Below are positions 24,897 through 34,548 of a stretch of 35,029 nt of DNA, in pieces. Every line of letters starts with the position of its first letter. The stretch's first letter is position 1. Where the stretch lies: NCBI GenBank assembly GCA_949744165.1, contig CATJWG010000142.1, positions 1 to 35,029 of the forward strand, given 5' to 3'. The position numbers were made by a program, and so were the translations under genes. Origin of the DNA: an uncultured Eubacteriales bacterium. GTDB lineage: Bacteria > Bacillota > Clostridia > Oscillospirales > Oscillospiraceae. The notes beneath the pieces were generated by a model. That model was given only the letters and a program-made list of their open reading frames with translations, made no database searches and had not been told where the DNA came from.

Positions 24897-27476
24897 ATGT
24901 CAATCGTTCGCACATATACGAACACGCTTGGCGGGCCGGCTGAGGTACAGACGGAAAACGGTGTCATTCGCCGCATCCGTCCCATAAAGCTCGCTCCCGA
25001 CGACGCCAAGGGGTGGACTATCCAAGCCAGAGGAAAAAGCTTCTCTCCGCCGCGCAAAGTGACGATGACGGCCATCGGCTTGCAGGACAAGGACAAGACC
25101 TACGCCTATGACCGCCTGCTCTATCCCCTTATCCGCGAGGACTTCACGGAGACCCCCGACGGCAAAAACCGCAACACTGAAAACCGCGGCAAAAGCGGTT
25201 ACCGCCGCGCGAGCTGGGATGAGGCGCTGGGCCTTGTCGCACGCGAGATAAAGCGCGTGCAGGACACCTACGGCAAGGAGTCCGTCACCGCCTGCACCGG
25301 CTCCCATCACTCCTGGGGGCTGGTGGGCTATAAGCTCTCGGCTTTCAAACGCTTTTTCAACATGCTCGGCTACACTCAGGTGCAGGACAATCCCGACTCC
25401 TGGGAGGGCTTTCACTGGGGCGCGTCCCACGTCTACGGGCATTACTGGCGCCTCGGCTGCCCCGAGCCCTTCGACCTGCTTGAGGACTGCCTTAAAAACA
25501 CCGATACCCTCATATTCTGGTCCCACGATCCCGACTCTACCCACTCCTGCTACTCCGCCAACGAGAACAACCTCTGGCGCCGCTGGTTTAAGGAGCTGGG
25601 AATCTCGGTTATCTACGTTGACCCCTTCGTAAACTTCACCGCGGTCAAGCAGGGCGACAAATATATTACGCCCCGCCCCGGCACGGACTCCGCCGTGCTT
25701 GAGGCCATCGCCTACGTCTGGCTGACGGAGGACACCTACGACCACGACTATGTGGCAAAGCATGTCCACCGCTTTGACGAGTGGGCGGACCGCATTTTGG
25801 GCAAAGGTCCGGACGGAGTAAAAAAGACGCCGAAATGGGCCGAGGAAATTTCCGGCGTGCGTGCGCCCGTTATAAAGGCTCTGGCGCGGCGCTGGGCGTC
25901 CACCAACACTATGGGCGGCTCCGGCGTGCGCGTGGGCTGGGGCGGCGCCTGCCGCACCGACAACGGCACGGACTACTCCCGCCTGATGGTCCAGCTCTTC
26001 GCCATGCAGGGCATGGGAAAGCCTGGTCGCAACATGTGGACTGCCAACGCCGGCGCTCCGATGGACTACAACTTCTGGTTCGGCGGCTATTCCGACCCCA
26101 AAAGCACCATTGCCAACGAGCCCGTGGCCAACAAAACCGCGGTCAACTGTGTCGAGCAGAAGCTCTACCGTGCTACGCTGCCAGAGGCAATCCTGAATGG
26201 CCATGACGAGTGGAACGGAGACGGCTTCTGCGGACAAAGCCTTGAGCAGCAGTTCAACCACCACGTATATCCCCTGCCCGGCTGCAACAAGGTACATTTG
26301 CTCTACCGCTACGGCGGCAACTTCTTCGGAACCATGATAAACACCAACCGTTGGGCGGACATGTACCGCTCTCCCGAGCTGGAGTTCACCGTCAGCCAGG
26401 ACATGCACCTGACGCCCGAGGGCAAGTTCTGCGACGTTATCCTGCCCGCCTGCACCGTGCTTGAGCGCACTGACATCGGCGAGTTCTGCTCCAGCGGCAA
26501 CAGCGGCTACGCCTCTCACGGCCAGAGCGGCAACAACTGGCAGGTGATAGTCTACCAGAAGGCCGCCATAAAGCCTCTGGGCGAGTCTCAGAGCGACTAC
26601 TGGATTTTCTCTCAGCTTGCCGAGCGTCTGGGCTTCGGCGAAGACTTCACCGAGGGCCGCGACGAGGATGGCTGGTGCAAGCGCTTCTGGGAGACAAGCG
26701 ACCTGTGCAAGCGTATCGGCTGGGAGGAGTTTAAGCAGCGCGGCTACTATATCCCCGGCATCCCCGAGGACTGGGAGCGCCGCTGGGCTTTCCGATGGTT
26801 CGCCGAGGGAACAGAGTGCAAGATGGTGCGCGACGAGTGCATGAAGGACGGTAAGCTGGGAACAAGAACGGGCAAAATAGAGTTTGTCTCCGAGCTGCTC
26901 GAGGAAAAGGAGCCGGACGACCCCGTGCGCGGCCCCATGGCCTTCTACAAGCCCAGCCGTGAGGGGCACTGCTCGCCGCTTTACGACAAGTACAAGCTCC
27001 AGCTCATCACTCCCCACCCACGCTTTGGCTTCCACACGCAGTACGACCAGCACAACAAATGGCTCTGGGAAGTCCCGGAGCACAGGCAAGTCGTGGCGGG
27101 AATGCCCTACGCCATAATCCGCATCCACCCCAAACGCGCAGCCGAGCGCGGTATACATGACCGCGACATCGTCCGCGTCTGGAACGACCGCGGCGAAATA
27201 CTGTGCATGGCAAAAATAACCAACCGCCTTGAAGAGCACACCGTACACCTCTACGGCTCCTCCGGCATGTATGAGCCGGCCGAGCCAGGCAAAAACAGCA
27301 TTGACAAGGGCGGCTGCGCAAACATTCTCACGAGTCCCGACATGATAGAGGGCCGCCACATTCCCGGCATGACGCCAAACTCCACACTCGTGGAGATGGA
27401 GGTCTATAAAAAGCCGCTCAAGCCGGGCATGGTATTAAACGAGCTATTGGAAAAAGCAAACGGGGAGGTTAGATAA
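24897..27476 (+). CDS. Molybdopterin oxidoreductase, pyrogallol-phloroglucinol transhydroxylase large subunit-like
   Basis: DMSO reductase family; SHHSWGLVGY, DNPDSWEGFHWG, VGWGGACR, PMDYNFWFGGY, SPHPRFGFHT-like segments resemble Pelobacter acidigallici transhydroxylase including active-site His/Asp/Trp/Tyr positions. Confidence 0.8.
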   Translation: MSIVRTYTNTLGGPAEVQTENGVIRRIRPIKLAPDDAKGWTIQARGKSFSPPRKVTMTAIGLQDKDKTYAYDRLLYPLIREDFTETPDGKNRNTENRGKSGYRRASWDEALGLVAREIKRVQDTYGKESVTACTGSHHSWGLVGYKLSAFKRFFNMLGYTQVQDNPDSWEGFHWGASHVYGHYWRLGCPEPFDLLEDCLKNTDTLIFWSHDPDSTHSCYSANENNLWRRWFKELGISVIYVDPFVNFTAVKQGDKYITPRPGTDSAVLEAIAYVWLTEDTYDHDYVAKHVHRFDEWADRILGKGPDGVKKTPKWAEEISGVRAPVIKALARRWASTNTMGGSGVRVGWGGACRTDNGTDYSRLMVQLFAMQGMGKPGRNMWTANAGAPMDYNFWFGGYSDPKSTIANEPVANKTAVNCVEQKLYRATLPEAILNGHDEWNGDGFCGQSLEQQFNHHVYPLPGCNKVHLLYRYGGNFFGTMINTNRWADMYRSPELEFTVSQDMHLTPEGKFCDVILPACTVLERTDIGEFCSSGNSGYASHGQSGNNWQVIVYQKAAIKPLGESQSDYWIFSQLAERLGFGEDFTEGRDEDGWCKRFWETSDLCKRIGWEEFKQRGYYIPGIPEDWERRWAFRWFAEGTECKMVRDECMKDGKLGTRTGKIEFVSELLEEKEPDDPVRGPMAFYKPSREGHCSPLYDKYKLQLITPHPRFGFHTQYDQHNKWLWEVPEHRQVVAGMPYAIIRIHPKRAAERGIHDRDIVRVWNDRGEILCMAKITNRLEEHTVHLYGSSGMYEPAEPGKNSIDKGGCANILTSPDMIEGRHIPGMTPNSTLVEMEVYKKPLKPGMVLNELLEKANGEVR

Positions 27477-28322
27477 ATGCGCTACGGTATAGCTGTCAAC
27501 ACGGAAAACTGCATGGCCTGCTACAACTGCTTCATGGCCTGCAAGGACGAGCACTGCGGCTTTGCCACGCCGGTCTCCGCGCCTCAACCGCACGAGGGGC
27601 AGTTCTGGGTCAATATCCGGACAAAGGAGCGCGGCGACGACAACCGCAAGGTCAAGACCAGCAACGTGGCGGTCATGTGCTCCCACTGCGACAATCCCGC
27701 CTGCGCCAAAGCGGCGAAAAACGGGGCGGTCTACAGGCGGGACGACGGGATAGTAATAATCGACCCTGAGAAGGCTAAAGGACAGAAGGCCATTGCCGAG
27801 GCCTGCCCAATCGGCGCGATATTCTGGAACGAGGACTTGCAGCTTCCCCAGAAATGCACCATGTGCGCGCACCTGCTCGACGAAGGCTATGACGAGCCCC
27901 GCTGCGTGGAGGCCTGCCCCAACGATGCTCTGTTCTTCGGCGACCTGGACAACCCCGACAGCGCGGTCAGCCGCGCCATAGCCGCCGGCCGTGCCACGCC
28001 TCTCAAGGCTCTTGAGGGGACGGAGACGAACGTAAAGTACCTGAACATCCCCACGGTTTTCCTCGCCGGCAGCGTCTATCTGCCCTGCGACGAGACGGGG
28101 GAGGACCCCGCCGACGGGGCTATTGTAGAGCTGAAAAACCTCAAAACCGGCGAGACGCTCACCACCAAAACCAACTACTTCGGCGACTGGGAGCTGGAAA
28201 ACCTGCCGGAAAACGAGGAGTTTGAGGTCCGCATAAGCTTCCCCGGATACCGCGGCGTCACCCTCAGCGCCAAAACCGATGCCGACCACTATGTCGCCGA
28301 GGTCGTGCTGGAAAAAGGATGA
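27477..28322 (+). CDS. Transhydroxylase small (Fe-S) subunit-like, with C-terminal beta-sandwich domain
   Basis: CMACYNCFMACKDEHC, CSHCDNPACAKA, CTMCAHLLDEG, CVEACPNDALFFGD ferredoxin motifs; C-terminal Cna-B/transthyretin-like domain as in transhydroxylase beta subunit. Confidence 0.8.
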   Translation: MRYGIAVNTENCMACYNCFMACKDEHCGFATPVSAPQPHEGQFWVNIRTKERGDDNRKVKTSNVAVMCSHCDNPACAKAAKNGAVYRRDDGIVIIDPEKAKGQKAIAEACPIGAIFWNEDLQLPQKCTMCAHLLDEGYDEPRCVEACPNDALFFGDLDNPDSAVSRAIAAGRATPLKALEGTETNVKYLNIPTVFLAGSVYLPCDETGEDPADGAIVELKNLKTGETLTTKTNYFGDWELENLPENEEFEVRISFPGYRGVTLSAKTDADHYVAEVVLEKG

Positions 28323-28385
28323 GCGCAAAAATCCACGTGTCGTCGAAAGACGGGACGGATTTAATAAAACAAAAAGAAAGGACAC

Positions 28386-29555
28386 ATGAAAATGAAACGT
28401 ACAAAACTTCTCGCTCTTACCCTGTGTGTGGTAATGCTTCTCGGCCTCATGGCCGCCTGCGGCAATAGCAACAGCGCGAACAAGCCCGGCGACAGCAATG
28501 CCCCCGACAGCAGCAGCGGCGACAACAACGCTCCGCCCACCAGCGGAGGCGGTGACGACGGAAAGGTCTATGAGCTGTCCCTGAGCACCCACGACCCCGC
28601 AACAAGCAATAAAACCATCTTCTTCCAGCAGTGGGCTGACGAAATTGAGGAGGCCTCCGAGGGCCGTATAAAGATTACCATCTACTCCGGCGGTTCCCTT
28701 GCGGCCGGTACCGCGGCTCTCGACGCTCTGCGCACCCAGGTCTGCGATATCGCGTGGATTTACCCCCAGTATTTCTCCGGACAGTTCCCTCTAAGCGAAG
28801 TTATCAGTCAGCCTGTCGGAATCTCCTCCGTTCCCCAGGGCGTGGACGTGATGTACGACCTTTATGAGAAGTACCCTGAACTCCAGGAGGAGGTCTCCGA
28901 GTTCGTCCCCCTGATGATTCACACCAATCCCATTAACAAGATATGCACCACCGAGGCAAATCCCATTAACAGCGTGTCCGACCTCAAGGGTCTTACCTTC
29001 CGCGCCAGCGCAGGCACGCCCTCCGACCTGCTTCTGGCCTGGGGCGCTACCCCGATTCAGATGGCCCCCGGCGACATATATCAGGCCGTACAGAAGGGCA
29101 CTGTCGACGGCTTTGTCTTTGACTGGTCCGGCATGGTCAGCTTTGGCCTGCAGGAGGTCACAAAGTATCTCGTCACCTATCCTGTCTACTGCGGCCCATA
29201 TTACCTGATGATGAACCGTGACAGCTTCAACGAGCTTCCCGAGGACCTTCAGAACCTCATTCTTGAGCACTCCGGCCGCGAGACCTCCAGGGAATTTGCC
29301 TGGGTCTTTGAGTACGACGAAAACCGCGGCTATGAAGCATGCGTCGAGGCCGGCTGCGAGCCGATAAACCTCAGCGACGAAGCCACCGCCGAGTTTGAGT
29401 CCTACAACGAGAGCCTTCTCGGTGCCTGGGAGGAAAACAACAAGGATAAGATTGATACCGCCGCCTATATTGCTGACGCAAAGGCCCTGGCCGAGCAGTA
29501 TTATATCTCCACCGACGACGTCAAGGCCCACGTTGCCGAAATGAACCTTGGGTAA
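28386..29555 (+). CDS. TRAP transporter substrate-binding lipoprotein (DctP family)
   Basis: Lipobox LLGLMAACGNSNS; DLKGLTFRASAGTPSDLLLAWGATPIQMAPGDIYQAVQKGTVDGF. Confidence 0.9.
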   Translation: MKMKRTKLLALTLCVVMLLGLMAACGNSNSANKPGDSNAPDSSSGDNNAPPTSGGGDDGKVYELSLSTHDPATSNKTIFFQQWADEIEEASEGRIKITIYSGGSLAAGTAALDALRTQVCDIAWIYPQYFSGQFPLSEVISQPVGISSVPQGVDVMYDLYEKYPELQEEVSEFVPLMIHTNPINKICTTEANPINSVSDLKGLTFRASAGTPSDLLLAWGATPIQMAPGDIYQAVQKGTVDGFVFDWSGMVSFGLQEVTKYLVTYPVYCGPYYLMMNRDSFNELPEDLQNLILEHSGRETSREFAWVFEYDENRGYEACVEAGCEPINLSDEATAEFESYNESLLGAWEENNKDKIDTAAYIADAKALAEQYYISTDDVKAHVAEMNLG

Positions 29556-29578
29556 AAAAGCAGAAACAGTTTAAAACA

Positions 29579-29616
29579 TCATCTCCGCAAGCGTAAAAGT
29601 CTGCTTGCGGAGATGA
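29579..29616 (+). other. Intercistronic hairpin between dctP-like and dctM-like genes
   Basis: tcatctccgcaagc - 10 nt - gcttgcggagatga, 14 bp perfect stem. Confidence 0.6.
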
Positions 29617-29638
29617 CACACCATTTTGGAGGTTGAGT

Positions 29639-30943
29639 ATGAGCTTAATGACAATGGCCGTGCTTGGAATCTTAGCATTGCTGATTATGATGTTCATAGG
29701 CATGAACATCGGCCTTGCCATGTTTCTGGTCGGCTTTATCGGCTATGGCTTTGCCGTGAACTGGAAAGCCGCGCTGGGCGTATTGCAGACGGTGCCCTAC
29801 GTGCAGGCGGCTTCGTATTCCATGACAGTTGTGCCGCTGTTTATTATGATGGGCAACTTCGCTTTCGCCTCCGGTATGAGCGAAAACCTGTACAGCGCGG
29901 CCAACAAGTGGATAGGCCGCCTGCCCGGCGGTCTTGCCTGTGCAACCGTTGCGGCCTGCGCCGCTTTCGGCGCTATATGCGGCTCCACAAATGCGACCAC
30001 CGCCACCATGGGCATAGTCTCCATACCACAAATGCGCAAATACGGCTATTCGGATAAGCTCTCCTGCGGTGCGGTTTCCGTCGGCGGTGGTCTGGGCGTT
30101 ATGATCCCGCCATCTTCCTGCTTTATTGTCTACGGAATTATTGCCGAGCAATCCATAGGCCGTCTGTTTGCCGCCGGCATCATGCCCGGTATTCTCCTTG
30201 CCGTGCTGATTATCAGCATGATAGTCATACAAGTCAAAGTCAATCCCTCTCTCGCTCCTAAAAGCGATAAGTTCAGCTGGAAGGAAAAATTGATTGCGCT
30301 GGCCAAATGCTGGGACGTTATCCTGCTGTTCGCCGGCACCTTCTATGTCATGTTCTCCGGTATTTTCACTATAAACGAGGCCGCGGCCGCCGGCTGCCTG
30401 CTGGCTATAATCATTTTCATCGCCAAGGGCAAGTTTACTTGGAAAACCTTCGCCACGGTCATGTGGGACAGCGTCAAAACCACTTCCATGACCTATCTTA
30501 TAGTGATAGGCGCCATGGTCTTCGGCGCTTTCCTGTCCATAACAAAAATGCCCATGACACTTGCCGCCATAATCGAGGGCTGGAACGTCTCCCGCTATAT
30601 CATTCTCGCAGCCATTGTTGTAGTATATCTCATACTTGGTTGCTTTATGGACGCTTTACCCATGGTTATGCTAACGGTCCCCATCTTCCTGCCCATAGTC
30701 ACCGGCCTCGGCTTCGACCCGATATGGTTCGGCGTCATCATCATTATTGTAATGATGATGGGCTTTATCACGCCTCCTGTCGGCATGAACTGCTACGTTC
30801 TGTCCGGCATAGTGCGCGATGTGCCGCTGGGCACAATCTTTGCCGGCTCCGTGCCCTATCTGCTGACCCTGTTCATAGGGGCAATTCTCGTCACCGTTTT
30901 CCCGCAGATAGCGCTTTGGATTCCGAATCTCCTGTACGGTTAA
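29639..30943 (+). CDS. TRAP transporter large permease (DctM family)
   Basis: Polytopic; GNFAFASGMSENLYSAANKWIGRLPGGLACATVAACAAFGAICGS, GVMIPPSSCFIVYG, FITPPVGMNCYVLSGI. Confidence 0.93.
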   Translation: MSLMTMAVLGILALLIMMFIGMNIGLAMFLVGFIGYGFAVNWKAALGVLQTVPYVQAASYSMTVVPLFIMMGNFAFASGMSENLYSAANKWIGRLPGGLACATVAACAAFGAICGSTNATTATMGIVSIPQMRKYGYSDKLSCGAVSVGGGLGVMIPPSSCFIVYGIIAEQSIGRLFAAGIMPGILLAVLIISMIVIQVKVNPSLAPKSDKFSWKEKLIALAKCWDVILLFAGTFYVMFSGIFTINEAAAAGCLLAIIIFIAKGKFTWKTFATVMWDSVKTTSMTYLIVIGAMVFGAFLSITKMPMTLAAIIEGWNVSRYIILAAIVVVYLILGCFMDALPMVMLTVPIFLPIVTGLGFDPIWFGVIIIIVMMMGFITPPVGMNCYVLSGIVRDVPLGTIFAGSVPYLLTLFIGAILVTVFPQIALWIPNLLYG

Positions 30944-30955
30944 GGAGGCAGCACA

Positions 30956-31474
30956 ATGAAAATTATAAGAAAAATAAGCTCCGCCATGAATATGTTGCTC
31001 GGCTATGTCACCTTCGCGGCCTTCTTTGTGATAATGGCCTTTATCGTAATAAATGTTTTCATGCGCTTCGTGCTTGACAGCCCCGTGCTCGGAGCCTATG
31101 AGATTGTCGAGCAGATGATGTTCGTCGGCGTGTTCTGTTCCTTTGCTTACGCTCAGCAGCAGGGCAGCCACATCCGTGTGTCCATGCTTCTCATGCATCT
31201 GCCGCGCCCCGTATCCATGGCGCTGTGCGGCCTGACAAGTTTGTTAGGCGCGGGCATATTAGGAGTGCTGTCCTACGCGGCCTATAAGCAGTTGCTCATC
31301 GTAATAGCGAAAAACTATACCTCGGCAATGCTGAAATTCTCACTCACACCGTTTTACGTTTTAGAGGTCGTGTGCTCGGTAATCTTTGCCTTTGCCGTTC
31401 TGGTGGATGCAATAGACTATTTCACCGCCATAGCCGACAAAGAACGCGCCCAGGAGCTTGCGTCAAAGTTCTGA
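30956..31474 (+). CDS. TRAP transporter small permease (DctQ family)
   Basis: 172 aa four-TM protein downstream of dctM; VFMRFVLDSPVLGAYEIVEQMM. Confidence 0.9.
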   Translation: MKIIRKISSAMNMLLGYVTFAAFFVIMAFIVINVFMRFVLDSPVLGAYEIVEQMMFVGVFCSFAYAQQQGSHIRVSMLLMHLPRPVSMALCGLTSLLGAGILGVLSYAAYKQLLIVIAKNYTSAMLKFSLTPFYVLEVVCSVIFAFAVLVDAIDYFTAIADKERAQELASKF

Positions 31475-31501
31475 GGCGTACATCTCCGCTAAAAAGCATA
31501 A

Positions 31502-31537
31502 AACAGGCTATGACTATAATAACAGTCATAGCCTGTT
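31502..31537 (+). terminator. Terminator-like hairpin after TRAP operon
   Basis: aacaggctatgact-ataataac-agtcatagcctgtt followed by ctgattttt. Confidence 0.65.
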
Positions 31538-31659
31538 CTGATTTTTGGCAAATGAGGGCAACCACAGGCAATGTCCGTGGACTAAAAAAGCTAAGCCAAT
31601 GAGTAGAAAAGATAAACCTCCGACTTAAAAATAGAAAAGGTTTACCGGCCAAAACTCTA

Positions 31660-31845
31660 AAGGACCGATATGGGAGCAGGCACTTTGGGTGGAGAGTATA
31701 TTATGTTGACACGGTAGGCAGTAACAAGAAGGCGATTGCACAATATATCCGAAATCAACTGGCAGAGGACAAGATATCTGAGCAGCTGACCATAAATGAA
31801 TATTATGACCCGTTTATGTGTGAGCCGGCTAATAAGAGCAAGTAA
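31660..31845 (+). pseudogene. IS200/IS605-family TnpA transposase, C-terminal remnant
   Basis: No start; KDRYGSRHFGWRVYYVDTVGSNKKAIAQYIRNQLAEDKISEQLTINEYYDPFMCEPANKSK matches the C-terminal pattern of IS200 transposases. Confidence 0.75.
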
Positions 31846-31875
31846 GAGCAGCCCCACTTCGTGGGGCCGCTCTTA
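31843..31875. repeat. Hairpin at end of IS200-type remnant
   Basis: taagagcagccccac-ttc-gtggggccgctctta (15 bp, one mismatch) overlapping the tnpA stop. Confidence 0.55.
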
Positions 31876-32004
31876 AACATATGCGGTCGGCAGACCGTTT
31901 CACCGCGCCTTGAGGTGCCGCCATTATTATGCCCTTATAGGGCCTGTGCAGGCCTCCCGTTTTACGGGTGGTCCTGACTTTGGTTTTACTGTTACTGTTT
32001 TTTA

Positions 32005-33375
32005 TTACTTACGGCCAATCAAAGCGTCGTCAGCTTCCTTTCCGCTATCTGCACGGTATTGGTCATCCTGCGCTTTGATGTGTCCCGGCTTGAAAAGTAA
32101 CATGAAGATAAAGGAAATTACGCCGCAGAGCAGAACCATAGTGAACACACCCGCGGGGCCCTTGTAGCCGGCCGCTCCAAACAGCAGTCCTGCCACAACC
32201 ATCGGAGCGGCGGAGCTGACCAGAGAGCCAATGGGGCTCGAAAGCATGAAAATGCGGCCAAAGTCCTCACGGCGCCAGTACTGAGCGGCACAGGAAACAC
32301 CGAAGTTGGAAGCGGCGCCCATGAACAGAGCGACGAAAACCATGGCCATGAGCAGGCTTATGCCGGTACCGATAATTCCGAGAGCACCCGCAATGACCAT
32401 CAGAACAGTGGCAATCATCATTGCCTTACGCGTGCCGAGACGGGTATCCAGCAGCCCCAGAACGAAGGAGCCAATCATGCCGAATATCATGACCATAGCC
32501 ATGACGGCGGTGTATCCGCCGACGCTTTCCATACCGCCTGGGGCGTTGGTGATGATAGCCTGAGACTGGCTCATTACGCCAATGGCGGTGCCGAGCAGCA
32601 ACGCGTTGGTCAGGGTAGAGAACCAGAATTCCTTGTTTGCAACGGTATGGCCGAGCGTCCAGACAGAGGTTTTCTTGTTCTCAATCTCAGAGAGCATGAT
32701 GGCATTTGCAGCCTCGGGAGTCATGCTCTTATCGTTATCACGGAATGCGCCAACCTGCTCGGGATAATCCTTGATGAAGATCAGACCGATAAGCCAACCG
32801 GCAACGGAAATGATAAAGAAAGGCATGAACGCGCTTTGAATAATGGAGTAGGGATTAAACTGAATGCCCTGTGCGCTCAAAGCACCGATGGTGCCAAAGA
32901 TGGAACCGGCGAAGGGCCCCAGCAGACCGTTTGCAATGGGGAATGCAAGAGTCGCAATACCCATAACGGTGCCCTTACGGGTGGGAAACCACTGTCCGAC
33001 AAGCAGACCCAAGGTAAAGGTAGCGTACAGGACAGAGGTAACGTTTATAAGGGAGTAGCATATGTACCACAGGGGTCCGGCGGGCTGGCTCATAACCACA
33101 AAGGCCAGGGCCAGAGTAACGCCTCCAAGAGTACAGCAGAGGGCCTTAAGGTTTTTCACTCTGGAAACGGGCCCAATCAGCAGAAGCTGAATGAAAATAC
33201 CTACAATAGCACAGATGGAGTAGTACCTGGATACTACATTGGCACCACCGTAGAAATCGGCCAGAATGTTTAGGGGGTACTGGGTGAAGCACTGAAAGGT
33301 CATGTAAGCGACTGCCTGAAACAGTATAAGCATACACCCTCTGAAGCCAAAGCCAACAGTTTTCTTCTGAGACAT
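32005..33375 (-). CDS. MFS transporter (OFA-like)
   Basis: 12-TM pattern, LGLLDTRLGTRKAMMIATVLM and GQWFPTRKGTVMGIATLAF motifs. Confidence 0.88.
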   Translation of the reverse strand: MSQKKTVGFGFRGCMLILFQAVAYMTFQCFTQYPLNILADFYGGANVVSRYYSICAIVGIFIQLLLIGPVSRVKNLKALCCTLGGVTLALAFVVMSQPAGPLWYICYSLINVTSVLYATFTLGLLVGQWFPTRKGTVMGIATLAFPIANGLLGPFAGSIFGTIGALSAQGIQFNPYSIIQSAFMPFFIISVAGWLIGLIFIKDYPEQVGAFRDNDKSMTPEAANAIMLSEIENKKTSVWTLGHTVANKEFWFSTLTNALLLGTAIGVMSQSQAIITNAPGGMESVGGYTAVMAMVMIFGMIGSFVLGLLDTRLGTRKAMMIATVLMVIAGALGIIGTGISLLMAMVFVALFMGAASNFGVSCAAQYWRREDFGRIFMLSSPIGSLVSSAAPMVVAGLLFGAAGYKGPAGVFTMVLLCGVISFIFMLLFKPGHIKAQDDQYRADSGKEADDALIGRK

Positions 33376-33437
33376 AACTTTTTCCTCCAATCACATTTTC
33401 TCTTTTCTTTGCCTACTCTTTTGCGAAAAACGGCTCT

Positions 33438-33459
33438 CAAAAAATGGTGAAAACCATTT
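33438..33459 (-). terminator. Weak terminator-like hairpin downstream of zinc-ribbon gene
   Basis: minus strand aaatggt-tttc-accattt followed by T-rich tail. Confidence 0.45.
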
Positions 33460-33499
33460 GTTAAGACATTGTTTCGGTTCGTTTTTTACATTGCTTCCC

Positions 33500-33691
33500 C
33501 TATGTATCCACTTCCTCATAGGTTGGGTCTCCGGAAATGATTGCGATTTCGCTTTCAGGTATACCGGGCATACCGCAAACAGGACACTTGCCGAAATCAT
33601 CACCTAACTCAGCTATCATGTCGATGGCGTACTTAAACTTTTTGCGGCAGCCGGCGCAGGTATAGCAGAGATAACAGAGGCCCCAGCTCAT
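33500..33691 (-). CDS. Small zinc-ribbon/rubredoxin-like protein
   Basis: 63 aa with CAGC and CPVCG pairs; start overlaps stop of upstream BKACE gene. Confidence 0.65.
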   Translation of the reverse strand: MSWGLCYLCYTCAGCRKKFKYAIDMIAELGDDFGKCPVCGMPGIPESEIAIISGDPTYEEVDT

Positions 33692-34530
33692 CTGTTCAGA
33701 CTCAGGATCTCACGTGCCTCCGCAGGCGTGGCGGCCTCACTGCCGTATTCACGAATGACACGGGCTGCGCGCTCGACAAACTGCCTGTTGCTCCCTGCCA
33801 AAATGCCCTTGGAGTACAGGACATTATCCTCCATGCCGACACGTACGTGTCCGCCCAGCGCGACTGCGCCGTACAGTATCTCCATCGCTGAATGGCCGAC
33901 GCCAAAGCAACTCCATGTGGAGCTGGGGCACATGGACTCCATGGTTTCTTTCATGAATATCAGGTTCTTCATGCTGCCTGGGATACCGTTTGCACAGCCC
34001 ATGCAGAACTGGAAATGCAGCGGTGCCTTGAGCACACCCTTCTTCAGATAATAAGCCGCATTGGCAATCATGCCTGGGTCAAACGCCTCAATTTCGGGCT
34101 TGACGCCCCACTCCTGCATATTCCTGCCAAGCTCCTCCAGAAATTGGGGCGGATTCAAAAACAGGGCGGAATGCATCCAGTTCATGGAACCGCAGTCGTA
34201 AGAGCCCATCTCGGGCCTCAGCTCCCTGAGGTGGGCCTGACGGGTCTCGTCGGTGGCATACAGGTCGCCGGAGGTGGTCATATTCAGGATAATGTCGCAG
34301 TCGGGGTGTCTGCTGCGCAGCAGCCCGACGGTTTGAGCAAACTTTTCCTTATCCATAGTGCCGTTGCCGTCGTCGTCGCGCATATGCAGATGCGCGATTG
34401 CGGCGCCTGCCTTCCAGCACTCATAGACATCCTCACAAATCTCCGCGGGGGTCATCGGCACATTGGGATTATTCTCCTTCTTCGGCCATGCACCAGTGGT
34501 GGCAACGGTGATAATAGTTTTTCTTGCCAT
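33688..34530 (-). CDS. Beta-keto acid cleavage enzyme (BKACE/DUF849 family); candidate triacetate acetoacetate-lyase
   Basis: IITVATTGAWPKKENNPNVPMTPAEI, AIAHLHMRDDDG, GGHVRVGMEDNVLYSKG; specific function inferred from context. Confidence 0.85.
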   Translation of the reverse strand: MARKTIITVATTGAWPKKENNPNVPMTPAEICEDVYECWKAGAAIAHLHMRDDDGNGTMDKEKFAQTVGLLRSRHPDCDIILNMTTSGDLYATDETRQAHLRELRPEMGSYDCGSMNWMHSALFLNPPQFLEELGRNMQEWGVKPEIEAFDPGMIANAAYYLKKGVLKAPLHFQFCMGCANGIPGSMKNLIFMKETMESMCPSSTWSCFGVGHSAMEILYGAVALGGHVRVGMEDNVLYSKGILAGSNRQFVERAARVIREYGSEAATPAEAREILSLNR

Positions 34531-34548
34531 TTGCCGCAAATCTCCTTT

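Noticed and set aside
24900-27359. 819 aa minus-strand ORF
   Set aside because: Antisense to the transhydroxylase large subunit; low-complexity Val/Ala/Gly-rich translation from codon bias, no recognisable domain.
27444-28592. 382 aa minus-strand ORF
   Set aside because: Antisense to the well-supported Fe-S subunit; shadow ORF.
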